Below, in pieces: positions 1 through 9,606 of a stretch of 64,000 bases of DNA; the first letter of the stretch is position 1, and each line of letters begins with the position of its first letter. The position numbers and the translations under genes were made by a program. Origin of the DNA: Roseateles_B sp041912595 (GTDB lineage: Bacteria > Pseudomonadota > Gammaproteobacteria > Burkholderiales > Burkholderiaceae_C). A model generated the notes under the pieces. It had not been told where the DNA came from, searched no databases, and worked only from the letters and a program-made list of their open reading frames with translations. The stretch is taken from NCBI GenBank assembly GCA_041912595.1, contig JAYRMR010000006.1:1-64000 (forward strand). Direction: 5' to 3'.

Positions 1-911
1 TGATCGTGAACCTGTTCGCCGCCGTGCCCTTCGTCGGCAACGACCTGGCCCTGATGATCCGCGGCGACTACGTCGTCGGTGACGCCACCCTGAACCGCTT
101 CTTCAGCTTCCACGTGATCGCCGTGCCGCTGGTCCTGCTGGGCCTAGTGGTGGCGCACATCATCGCGCTGCACGAAGTGGGTTCGAACAACCCGGACGGC
201 GTCGAGATCAAGGCGAAGAAGGATGCGCAGGGCCGCCCGCTGGACGGCATTCCCTTCCATCCCTACTACAGCGTGCACGACATCTTCGGCGTGGGCCTGT
301 TCCTGATGGTGTTCTCGGCCATCATCTTCTTCGCGCCTGAGCTGGGCGGCTACTTCCTGGAGTACAACAACTTCATCCCGGCCGACCCGCTGAAGACTCC
401 GCCGCACATCGCGCCTGTCTGGTACTTCACGCCCTTCTACTCGATGCTGCGCGCCACGACCGACGTGATGGTCAACGTGCTGTCGGTCATCCTGGGCCTG
501 GGTGCCGTGCTGGCCGTGCTCAAGGGCACGTTCTCCGGCAAGGGCAAGGTGGCGACGCTCGCCATCGCCGTCGTGGCCATCTTCCTGCTCAAGACCTTCG
601 ACGCGAAGTTCTGGGGCGTGGTGGTGATGGGCGGTGCCGTGATCATCCTGTTCTTCCTGCCCTGGCTGGATCACAGCCCGGTCAAGTCGATCCGCTACCG
701 TCCGAGCTGGCACAAGTACGTCTACGGCGTGTTCGTCATCTTCTTCCTGGTGCTGGCCTACCTCGGTATCCAGCCCCCGACGGAGATCGGTACGCTCGTC
801 GCCCAGGTCGGTACCCTGTACTACTTCGGTTTCTTCCTGCTGATGCCGTGGTGGAGCAAGCAAGGCACGTTCAAGCCTGTGCCTGACCGCGTCACCTTCC
901 ACCCCCACTGA
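1..911 (+). CDS. petB: cytochrome b subunit of the bc1 complex (5' end cut off)
   Basis: This is the C-terminal part of cytochrome b, the quinol-oxidising membrane subunit of ubiquinol-cytochrome c reductase in the inner membrane. The reading frame runs in from before base 1, and about 302 residues are visible. Two histidines spaced across one helix (HVIAVPLVLLGLVVAH) match the haem-ligand pair of the fourth helix, and the segment SNNPDG follows as expected. Several further hydrophobic segments follow, including an extra C-terminal pair typical of proteobacterial cytochrome b. The cytochrome c1 gene starts 21 bp downstream, so this is the usual pet operon. The Rieske gene petA should lie just upstream, outside the window. 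Confidence 0.97.
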   Translation, partial: IVNLFAAVPFVGNDLALMIRGDYVVGDATLNRFFSFHVIAVPLVLLGLVVAHIIALHEVGSNNPDGVEIKAKKDAQGRPLDGIPFHPYYSVHDIFGVGLFLMVFSAIIFFAPELGGYFLEYNNFIPADPLKTPPHIAPVWYFTPFYSMLRATTDVMVNVLSVILGLGAVLAVLKGTFSGKGKVATLAIAVVAIFLLKTFDAKFWGVVVMGGAVIILFFLPWLDHSPVKSIRYRPSWHKYVYGVFVIFFLVLAYLGIQPPTEIGTLVAQVGTLYYFGFFLLMPWWSKQGTFKPVPDRVTFHPH

Positions 912-932
912 TCAGCCCAGGAGTCGAATCTC

Positions 933-1703
933 ATGAAGAAATTCATCGCTACGCTGCTGATCGGCCTTGGCCTGGCCTCGGGTGCCATGGCCTCCAGCGG
1001 CGGCATCGAATGGGACAAGTTCCCGAAGGAAAAGATGACGGACGTGGCGGCCCTGCAGAACGGCGCCAAGCTCTTCGTCAACTACTGCCTGAACTGCCAC
1101 TCGGCTGCCTACATGCGCTACAACCGCATGCGGGACCTCGGCCTGACGGAAGCCCAGATCAAGGGCAACCTGATGTTCGCATCCGAGAAGGTCGGCGACA
1201 CCATGAAGGTCTCGCTGGACCCGAAGCAGGCCAAGGACTGGTTCGGCGCCACCCCGCCCGACCTGACCGTGATCGCCCGCTCGCGCGCTGATGGCGCCAA
1301 GGGCTCCGGTGCCGACTACCTCTACACCTACATGCGGACGTTCTACCGCGACGAGACGAAGGCCACCGGTTGGAACAACCTGGCCTTCCCGAGCGTCGCC
1401 ATGCCGCACGTGCTGTGGGAACTGCAGGGCCAGCGCGCTGCCAAGTTCGTCGAGGAAGCCGACCCGCATGACCACGCCAAGAAGGTCCATGTCTTCAAGG
1501 GCTTCGAGCAGCTGACCCCCGGCACCATGGACGCCCGCGCCTATGACAATGCCGTGGGTGACCTGGTCGCCTATCTGCAGTGGATGGGCGAGCCGGCGCA
1601 GGCACAGCGCTTCCGCCTGGGCGTGCTCGTGCTGCTGGGTCTGGGTATCTTCACCCTGTTCGCCTGGCGCCTGAATGCGTCCTACTGGAAGGACGTGAAG
1701 TAA
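933..1703 (+). CDS. petC: cytochrome c1
   Basis: Haem-binding subunit of the bc1 complex that passes electrons from the Rieske protein to soluble cytochrome c. It has 256 residues with a signal peptide of about 20 residues (cleavage near AMA/SS). The haem motif CLNCH is at residues 52-56, and one C-terminal membrane anchor at about residues 228-247 ends in a lysine-containing tail. The start follows AGGAG with good spacing. It is cotranscribed with petB, and a hairpin terminator follows. Confidence 0.97.
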   Translation: MKKFIATLLIGLGLASGAMASSGGIEWDKFPKEKMTDVAALQNGAKLFVNYCLNCHSAAYMRYNRMRDLGLTEAQIKGNLMFASEKVGDTMKVSLDPKQAKDWFGATPPDLTVIARSRADGAKGSGADYLYTYMRTFYRDETKATGWNNLAFPSVAMPHVLWELQGQRAAKFVEEADPHDHAKKVHVFKGFEQLTPGTMDARAYDNAVGDLVAYLQWMGEPAQAQRFRLGVLVLLGLGIFTLFAWRLNASYWKDVK

Positions 1704-1738
1704 GCCTTCGGGCCCAGCCTGCGAGCCGGGCCCTGTTG

Positions 1739-1781
1739 CGCAGTGGGAGGCCTTCGCGGGCACCCACTGCGTTTGCCTTTT
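1739..1781 (+). terminator. terminator after petBC
   Basis: A perfect 9-bp stem (CGCAGTGGG at 1739-1747, complement at 1763-1771) is followed by the T-rich run TTTGCCTTTTG. It lies 36 bp after petC and separates the pet operon from sspA. Confidence 0.65.
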
Positions 1782-1807
1782 GTGTGCCGCTACCATGTCG
1801 GGCACAC
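1782..1807. promoter_or_regulatory. inverted repeat upstream of sspA
   Basis: GTGTGCC and GGCACAC face each other across 12 bp in the promoter region of sspA, about 40 bp before its start codon. It could be an operator or an mRNA hairpin. No binding factor can be named from sequence. Confidence 0.35.
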
Positions 1808-1845
1808 GGAATCGATTGTTGACCTGAACTCAGGAGTCCGCCGCC

Positions 1846-2463
1846 ATGATGGTGCTTTATTCTGGAACCACTTGCCCCTACTCGCACCGTTGCCGCTTCG
1901 TGCTGTTCGAAAAGGGCATGGACTTCGAAATCCGTGATGTGGACCTGTTCGCCAAGCCGGAAGACATCGCGCTGATGAACCCGTACAACGAGGTGCCCAT
2001 CCTCGTCGAGCGCGATCTGATCCTGTATGAGTCGCACATCATCAACGAGTACATCGACGAGCGCTTCCCGCATCCGCAGCTGATGCCCGGGGACCCCGTC
2101 GCCCGTGCCCGCGTGCGCCTGTTCCTGCTGAACTTCGAGAAGGAGCTGTTCGCCCACGTCAACGTGCTGGAGAACCGCGGCCAGGGCGTCAAGCCGACGG
2201 ACAAGCAGCTCGAGAAGGCCCGTTCGCAGATCCGCGACCGCCTGACGCAGCTGGCTCCGATCTTCCTGAAGAACAAGTACATGCTGGGGGACGACTTCTC
2301 CATGCTGGACGTGGCCATCGCCCCGCTGCTGTGGCGCCTGGACTACTACGGCATCGACATGTCCAAGAACGCGCTGCCGCTGCTGAAGTACGCCGAGCGC
2401 ATCTTCTCGCGCCCCGCCTACATCGAGGCGCTGACGCCCTCGGAAAAGGTGATGCGCAAGTAA
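1846..2463 (+). CDS. sspA: stringent starvation protein A (GST-fold RNA polymerase-associated factor)
   Basis: This 205-residue protein has a glutathione-S-transferase fold. The N-terminal thioredoxin-like half begins with the TTCPYSHRCR segment and carries NEVPILVE and ESHIINEYID as in SspA, followed by an all-helical C-terminal half. In proteobacteria SspA binds RNA polymerase and alters transcription under starvation or acid stress, and it is not a true GST. The start is supported by AGGAG upstream. sspB follows after 12 bp, as in most beta- and gammaproteobacteria. Confidence 0.95.
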   Translation: MMVLYSGTTCPYSHRCRFVLFEKGMDFEIRDVDLFAKPEDIALMNPYNEVPILVERDLILYESHIINEYIDERFPHPQLMPGDPVARARVRLFLLNFEKELFAHVNVLENRGQGVKPTDKQLEKARSQIRDRLTQLAPIFLKNKYMLGDDFSMLDVAIAPLLWRLDYYGIDMSKNALPLLKYAERIFSRPAYIEALTPSEKVMRK

Positions 2464-2475
2464 GCGACCCGAGCC

Positions 2476-3033
2476 ATGGACCAGACCCCAGACGGTGGCG
2501 CGCCCGCCGGCACCTCCACGCGGCCCTACCTGATCCGCGCCCTGCATGACTGGTGCACCGACAACGGCTTCACGCCGTACCTCGCGGTGCAGGTCGATCG
2601 CACGGTGCAGGTGCCGATGGAGTACGTCAGCAACAACGAGATCGTGCTGAACGTCGGCTTCGATGCCACGAACGGCCTGGACCTCGGCAACGAGTTCATC
2701 CAGTTCAAGGCGCGCTTCGGTGGCGTCGCCCGCGAGATCGTCGTGCCGGTGGACCATGTCGTGGCCATCTACGCCCGCGAGAACGGGCAGGGCATGGCCT
2801 TCCCCGCGCCGGCGGCCGAGGCGGCGCCGGCCAGCAGTGAGCCCGCGGCCCCCGAGGCACGGCCGGCTGCGAAGCCGGCTGCCAAGGGCCTGCGCCTGGC
2901 GCCGGCCCCTGCCGTGGCGGATGCGCCGGCCTCGCCGGCGGCTGACGCCTCGGGCGAGGACGCGGGCGGCGCGCCGGGCGAAGGCCCTGGCGACGGCCCC
3001 GGGCCGCGACCGACGCTGAAGCGGATCAAGTAG
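2476..3033 (+). CDS. sspB: ClpXP protease specificity-enhancing factor SspB
   Basis: SspB delivers ssrA-tagged and other substrates to ClpXP. The first ~110 residues form the substrate-binding domain (TRPYLIRALHDWC start, then a barrel with ARFGGVAREIVVPV). A disordered Ala/Pro-rich linker follows, and the extreme C-terminus PTLKRIK matches the short basic XB tail that docks on ClpX. The length of 185 residues is normal for betaproteobacteria. It is translated with sspA. Confidence 0.95.
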   Translation: MDQTPDGGAPAGTSTRPYLIRALHDWCTDNGFTPYLAVQVDRTVQVPMEYVSNNEIVLNVGFDATNGLDLGNEFIQFKARFGGVAREIVVPVDHVVAIYARENGQGMAFPAPAAEAAPASSEPAAPEARPAAKPAAKGLRLAPAPAVADAPASPAADASGEDAGGAPGEGPGDGPGPRPTLKRIK

Positions 3034-3102
3034 GCGCGGGCGGCGTCCGGTCCTCCAGGGTGGCTGCGGCCACTGACGGGTTCGGGCCTGCTGATTTGCC
3101 CC

Positions 3103-3108
3103 TACAAT
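3103..3108 (+). promoter_or_regulatory. -10-like hexamer of the tRNA-Thr promoter
   Basis: TACAAT lies 37 bp upstream of tRNA-Thr. A weak -35-like element (TTCGGG at 3081) is 16 bp upstream. The position suits a tRNA promoter, but the -35 is poor. Confidence 0.4.
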
Positions 3109-3144
3109 CCGCGCCTGCCCTGAGGTCCTGCCTCGGGGCACACA

Positions 3145-3220
3145 GCCGGCTTAGCTCAGTTGGTAGAGCAACCGCCTTGTAAGCGGTAGGTCATCAGTTC
3201 GAATCCGATAGCCGGCACCA
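3145..3220 (+). tRNA. tRNA-Thr (anticodon TGT)
   Basis: The 76-nt cloverleaf has acceptor arms GCCGGCT and AGCCGGC, a D-loop containing AGTTGGTAGA, and the T-arm TTCGAATC. The anticodon loop CTTGTAA places TGT at 3178-3180, and CCA is encoded at 3218-3220. It reads ACA codons. A rho-independent terminator follows 11 bp later. Confidence 0.97.
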
Positions 3221-3231
3221 CACCCATGAAG

Positions 3232-3260
3232 ACACAGGCCTCGCGCCTGTGTTTTTCTTT
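3232..3260 (+). terminator. terminator of tRNA-Thr
   Basis: An 8-bp perfect stem (ACACAGGC with GCCTGTGT, 5-nt loop) is followed by TTTTTCTTT. Confidence 0.8.
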
Positions 3261-3295
3261 GTGGGCGCGATTTTCGGGCGCCCGTCCGGCCCGGC

Positions 3296-3634
3296 TCAGC
3301 CCTGCACCTTGATCCGCACCTTGCTCGGCTGGAGCCCCTGCTCCTGCAGGCGGGCCTCCAGGCGCGGTTGCAGCTGGCGCAGCTTGGCTGCCACCGCCGC
3401 GTTCGCCGCGAGCAGCGTCCAGCCTTCCTCGTCGATCGGGCCGGGTTTCACGAAGCGCGTCATCGCGCCCGGCAGGGCGGGGGTGACCAGGGCCATGCGG
3501 CGCTGCGACTCCTGCATCAGCACCCCCAGCCGCGCCAGCCCCTGGTGCTGGGCCAGCGCCTGGCCGATGGGGGTCGGGTCGGGCACGGCGGGACCGCCGG
3601 CAGGGGCGGTCGAGGAGGCATCGGGTCTGCGCAT
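3296..3634 (-). CDS. dciA: DciA/DUF721-family protein
   Basis: A small 112-residue protein of the DUF721 family. In many bacteria this is DciA, the ancestral loader or operator of the DnaB helicase. The N-terminal half is predicted helical (LAQHQGLARLGVLMQ) and the C-terminal half has the KLRQLQPRLEARLQEQG helix followed by a short strand ending KVRIKVQG. It is divergent from secA, the usual position in Burkholderiales. The ATG lies only 7 nt downstream of a TACACT -10-like hexamer, suggesting a leaderless message. Confidence 0.75.
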   Translation of the reverse strand: MRRPDASSTAPAGGPAVPDPTPIGQALAQHQGLARLGVLMQESQRRMALVTPALPGAMTRFVKPGPIDEEGWTLLAANAAVAAKLRQLQPRLEARLQEQGLQPSKVRIKVQG

Positions 3635-3641
3635 GCGCCTC

Positions 3642-3647
3642 AGTGTA
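3642..3647 (-). promoter_or_regulatory. -10-like hexamer of dciA
   Basis: TACACT on the minus strand sits 7 nt before the dciA ATG, so transcription would begin at or next to the start codon. No good -35 is visible. Confidence 0.4.
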
Positions 3648-3789
3648 GACCCGGAGCGCGCGCCCGGCGTCCCGAGGCGAAGGGAGGGATGCCGGGTGCT
3701 AAACTCCGCCGGTTGTCCTCCGCCCTGGTCTTGCCGGCTGGCGGGCCCTGCGGGCGGCCTCCCGGTGCCTTTCCTGGCGCCTGACGCGA

Positions 3790-3815
3790 CGGTGTCTGAA
3801 CGGCTTCAGACACCG
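3790..3815 (+). promoter_or_regulatory. perfect hairpin in the secA leader
   Basis: CGGTGTCTGAA (3790-3800) and its exact complement (3805-3815) are separated by the 4-nt loop CGGC. No T-run follows, so it is not a standard terminator. It lies about 190 nt before the secA start and may affect mRNA stability or translation. Confidence 0.45.
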
Positions 3816-4006
3816 CCGGATACAGGAGGTGCGTCGAGCGGGCTTGCAAGTGGCCGTCGTGCCCCGAGATGGAGGACCAGAACAAGGTTTCACGGGTCCG
3901 TCGCGCCCTGGCGCAGCGGGCCTGCCGTGCCAGCAGCCTGCCCAGCACAGAAGAATCACGAGCCTGGCGGGCCTGGTGCCAGCTCTTACCGTCCAAGAAT
4001 CACTGC

Positions 4007-6751
<2,745 letters not shown>

Positions 6752-6972
6752 TCCAGGCGGCCGGGCGCCGCAAAGGGGGCAAGACCTGTCCCCGCGTCGG
6801 TCGCGTCGGTCGGCCTCAGTGCCAAACTTCACGAATTCCGGGCCGTGCCCCCGTGTACGCGGGGGAGGCTCCAGGGGGTGGGGCACACTATGATGGCATC
6901 GCAAATTCTTACAAATAGCCATCGGGTGACGCATGTCGGCACTTGGTGGACGTCGAACGGGAATCCCACTCC

Positions 6973-7503
6973 ATGACTCTGGGTACTTCATCCCGGCTGC
7001 TGGCCGGTCTGGCTCTTACGTTGTCCGCCGTGGCTGCCTCGGCCACGCCGATCGTCCAGGACTTCGCTTCGTCGAATCTCGCCGCCGTCCGTCGTCCGAC
7101 CGCGTTCTCCCAGTCCTTCGTGGTTGACGCCGCGCTGGTGGGGGGGCAGGTCGGCGGTCACCTCCATGCCTTCAAGGCGACGGAGCCGACCGAAGGCATC
7201 TACGTCGACATCACCAGCGCCTACCTGTCGAACGGCACGCTGCGCTATGACTTCACCGAGACCACGCCCTGGGGCATGCCCACGTTCCAGGAAGTGTGGG
7301 ACCTGGCGCCCGTGATGCTGGGTGCTGGCAGCACCTGGACGCTCTATGTGTCTGGCGTGATGAAGGACACCAAGTCCGCCGGTCTGTTCAGCGGCGCGCT
7401 CACCCAGCTCAAGACCGTGCCCGAGCCCGGCTCGCTGGCCTTGCTGCTCGGCGCTGCCGGCCTGATGGGCGCAGTCCAGCGCCGTCGCTCCTCCCAGCGC
7501 TGA
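6973..7503 (+). CDS. PEP-CTERM sorting-domain protein, short
   Basis: A 176-residue secreted protein. It has an N-terminal signal peptide (hydrophobic to about residue 23, cleavage near ASA/TP), a mature region of about 120 residues without a recognisable enzyme motif, and a C-terminal exosortase signal. That signal is the VPEPGS motif, then a hydrophobic helix (LALLLGAAGLMGAV) and an arginine-rich end. Proteins of this class are processed by an exosortase and linked to extracellular polysaccharide or surface export. The ATG at 6973 is preferred over an upstream GTG because it places the signal peptide at the N-terminus. It sits between secA and argJ with a second PEP-CTERM gene 25 bp downstream. 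The ligand is unknown. Confidence 0.8.
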   Translation: MTLGTSSRLLAGLALTLSAVAASATPIVQDFASSNLAAVRRPTAFSQSFVVDAALVGGQVGGHLHAFKATEPTEGIYVDITSAYLSNGTLRYDFTETTPWGMPTFQEVWDLAPVMLGAGSTWTLYVSGVMKDTKSAGLFSGALTQLKTVPEPGSLALLLGAAGLMGAVQRRRSSQR

Positions 7504-7528
7504 TCTCGGCCTTCCGGCAGGTGCCGTC

Positions 7529-8185
7529 ATGAAGAAGCTCTGTGTTGCCGTGGCAGCCTGGGCACTCGCGTTCAGCGCTCAGGCGCTGAACATCGAGTTC
7601 CTCGGCGACCGTCTGACGGCGCTCCAGGTCACGACCAGCAAGACCAGCGGCTACGCGGGAGCGCTGGAATATCGCGATCTCGGCACGGGCCAGTCCTTCT
7701 TCGCCTACTGCATCGAGCCGAGCCAGACGAACAACTTCGACCCGGCCCCCTTCTCGCTGGGCACGCTGACGGCCACGCAGCAGTCGTTGCTCTCCAACCT
7801 GTATTCCACGAGCTACAGCCAGTCCTTCGGCGATGTCGTCAAGGAAGCCGGCTTCCAGCTGGCCGTGTGGGAGATCATGCTGGACTCCGGCAGCGGCGTC
7901 TCCGGCCTGAAGGTGCAGTTCGGGGCTGCCGGCGGTGGCAATTTCTATGTCCTGGGCGGCGACGACCTCGCGTCCGTGACGCAGGCGGTCAACATCGGCG
8001 AGACCTATCTGCAGGCGGCGCTCAGCTACAACGGGCCCAGCCTCTACCAGCTCCAGGCGCTGCACAACGCCAGCTTCCAGGACATCATCGCCCAGCCCGT
8101 GCCCGAACCCAGCCGCCTCGCCCTGATGGCCGCCGGCCTGACCGCGGTCGGCTTCGTGGCCGCGTGCCGCCGTCGCACCGGCTGA
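7529..8185 (+). CDS. PEP-CTERM protein with thioester-domain-like Cys/QxAxW motifs
   Basis: A 218-residue exported protein. The signal peptide is residues 1-19 (cleavage after AQA), the mature domain about 20-190, and the C-terminal VPEPSRLALM motif, hydrophobic helix and CRRRTG end form the exosortase sorting signal. The mature domain contains FFAYCIEP with Cys61 and FQLAVWE with Gln110. This spacing resembles the Cys and QxA(I/V)W pair that forms an internal thioester in TED-type surface adhesins. That link is my inference. It is probably cotranscribed with the preceding PEP-CTERM gene, and a strong terminator follows. Confidence 0.78.
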   Translation: MKKLCVAVAAWALAFSAQALNIEFLGDRLTALQVTTSKTSGYAGALEYRDLGTGQSFFAYCIEPSQTNNFDPAPFSLGTLTATQQSLLSNLYSTSYSQSFGDVVKEAGFQLAVWEIMLDSGSGVSGLKVQFGAAGGGNFYVLGGDDLASVTQAVNIGETYLQAALSYNGPSLYQLQALHNASFQDIIAQPVPEPSRLALMAAGLTAVGFVAACRRRTG

Positions 8186-8211
8186 GCGGCTGCCGCTCCC
8201 GCCCACGATCC

Positions 8212-8243
8212 AGGGCGAAGTCCACGCGGGCTTCGCCCTTTTT
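8212..8243 (+). terminator. terminator after the PEP-CTERM pair
   Basis: A 9-bp stem (AGGGCGAAG at 8212-8220 with CTTCGCCCT at 8231-8239) and a T-run to 8243. It isolates the PEP-CTERM pair from argJ. Confidence 0.8.
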
Positions 8244-8281
8244 CAATGCAGCGGCGCCGTGCCCGGACGGAGGTGCGGTCC

Positions 8282-8287
8282 TACAAT
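8282..8287 (+). promoter_or_regulatory. -10-like hexamer of argJ
   Basis: TACAAT lies 46 bp before the argJ start and after the preceding terminator. No convincing -35 is seen. Confidence 0.35.
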
Positions 8288-8333
8288 CGCGGGCGATCGG
8301 CGCCATGGGGCGCCACCTGAAGCCCGCTGCACC

Positions 8334-9563
8334 ATGCCCGTCAATCTCACCGCTCCCGACCCCGCTTCGCTCCACCCCGTTCCCGGCGTGCGCCTGGGCA
8401 TCACGATGGCGGGCGTGCGCAAGGCCAACCGCCGCGACCTCAGCGTGATCGCGCTGGATGAGGGCAGCGCCGTGGCCGGCGTGTTCACCAAGAACCGCTT
8501 CTGCGCCGCCCCCGTGCAGATCTGCCGCGAGCACCTGGCGGCCGGGCAGGGCGTGCGCGCCATCCTGGTCAACACCGGCAACGCGAACGCCGGCACCGGC
8601 GAGGACGGCCTGGCCCGTGCGCGCCAGAGCTGCGACGCACTGGCCGGCCTGATGGGCATCCAGCCCGCGCAGGTGCTGCCCTTCTCGACGGGCGTGATCA
8701 TGGAAACGCTGCCGGTGGACCGCATCATCGCGGGCCTGCCCCAGGCCGTGGCAGCCCTGCGCGCCGATGCCTGGGCCGAGGCGGCCGAAGGCATCATGAC
8801 GACGGACACGCTGCCCAAGGCGGCCTCCCGCCAGGTGCAGATCGGTGGCAAGACCGTCACCATCACCGGCATCTCCAAGGGCGCGGGCATGATCCGCCCC
8901 AACATGGCGACGATGCTCGGCTATGTGGCCACCGACGCCTGCATCGCCCCCGAGCTGCTCCAGGGTCTGGTGCGCGATGCCGCCGACGCCTCCTTCAACC
9001 GCATCACCATCGACGGCGACACCTCCACGAACGACTCCTTCGTGCTCATCGCCACGCAGCAGGCCGGCCATGCCCGGATCGAGTCGCTGGCCTCGCCCGA
9101 GGGTCAGGTCTTGCGTGATGCCGTGATCGCGGTGTCGCAGCAGCTGGCGCAGGCCATCGTGCGGGACGGCGAGGGCGCGACGAAGTTCATCACCGTGAAG
9201 ATCGAAGGCGGCCGGGACGAGGCCGAGTGCCAGCTCGCGGCCTATGCCATCGCCCACTCGCCCCTGGTCAAGACGGCCTTCTTCGCCAGCGACCCCAACC
9301 TCGGCCGCATCCTCGCCGCGGTGGGCTATGCCGGCATCGCCGACCTCGACCAGACGCTCATCGACCTCTTCCTGGACGACGTCCACGTTGTGCGCCAGGG
9401 CGGCCGCCATCCCGAGTACCGGGAGGAAGATGGCCAGCGCGTGATGAAGCAGTCCGAGATCACCGTGCGCGTCAAGCTGCACCGCGGGCTGGCCCAGACC
9501 ACCGTCTGGACCTGCGACCTGAGCCACGACTACGTGACCATCAACGCCGACTACCGCAGCTGA
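8334..9563 (+). CDS. argJ: bifunctional ornithine acetyltransferase / N-acetylglutamate synthase ArgJ
   Basis: ArgJ transfers the acetyl group from N-acetylornithine to glutamate (arginine biosynthesis, cytosol), and many homologues also use acetyl-CoA. The precursor cuts itself into two chains. The conserved cleavage motif KGAGMIRPNMATML is present, with the scissile bond between Ala192 and Thr193 (the new nucleophile). The length of 409 residues is standard. The start at 8334 gives MPVNLTAPDP, typical of betaproteobacterial ArgJ. An upstream in-frame start at 8259 precedes the likely -10 and is rejected. Confidence 0.96.
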   Translation: MPVNLTAPDPASLHPVPGVRLGITMAGVRKANRRDLSVIALDEGSAVAGVFTKNRFCAAPVQICREHLAAGQGVRAILVNTGNANAGTGEDGLARARQSCDALAGLMGIQPAQVLPFSTGVIMETLPVDRIIAGLPQAVAALRADAWAEAAEGIMTTDTLPKAASRQVQIGGKTVTITGISKGAGMIRPNMATMLGYVATDACIAPELLQGLVRDAADASFNRITIDGDTSTNDSFVLIATQQAGHARIESLASPEGQVLRDAVIAVSQQLAQAIVRDGEGATKFITVKIEGGRDEAECQLAAYAIAHSPLVKTAFFASDPNLGRILAAVGYAGIADLDQTLIDLFLDDVHVVRQGGRHPEYREEDGQRVMKQSEITVRVKLHRGLAQTTVWTCDLSHDYVTINADYRS

Positions 9564-9606
9564 GTCTGACGCCGGCCCCGGCCGCCGTTGCGGCGGCGGG
9601 ATCGGC

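Larger units (their letters stand above)
3635..4006. other. 372-bp divergent spacer between dciA and secA
   Basis: The dciA promoter lies at one end and a -10-like TAAACT (3700-3705) faces secA, which would give secA a leader of roughly 295 nt. Inside it is a perfect 11-bp hairpin at 3790-3815. The secA frame stays open upstream to 3869, but that part lacks SecA-like sequence and is read here as leader. No protein gene is supported. Confidence 0.5.

Noticed and set aside
3869..4006. N-terminal extension of SecA by 46 residues
   Set aside because: The added sequence is Arg/Ala-rich and unlike SecA, while ATG 4007 gives the conserved MLPSLLTKIFGSRNE start.
6880..6900. Sigma-54 promoter upstream of the PEP-CTERM genes
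   Set aside because: GGCAC and GGCAT are present, but the GG-to-GC spacing is 14 instead of 12, so it does not fit the -24/-12 rule.
6863..6960. GC hairpin after secA (CCCCCG / CGGGGG near 6850) as a terminator
   Set aside because: The stem is only 6 bp and no T-run follows. Termination after secA remains unassigned.
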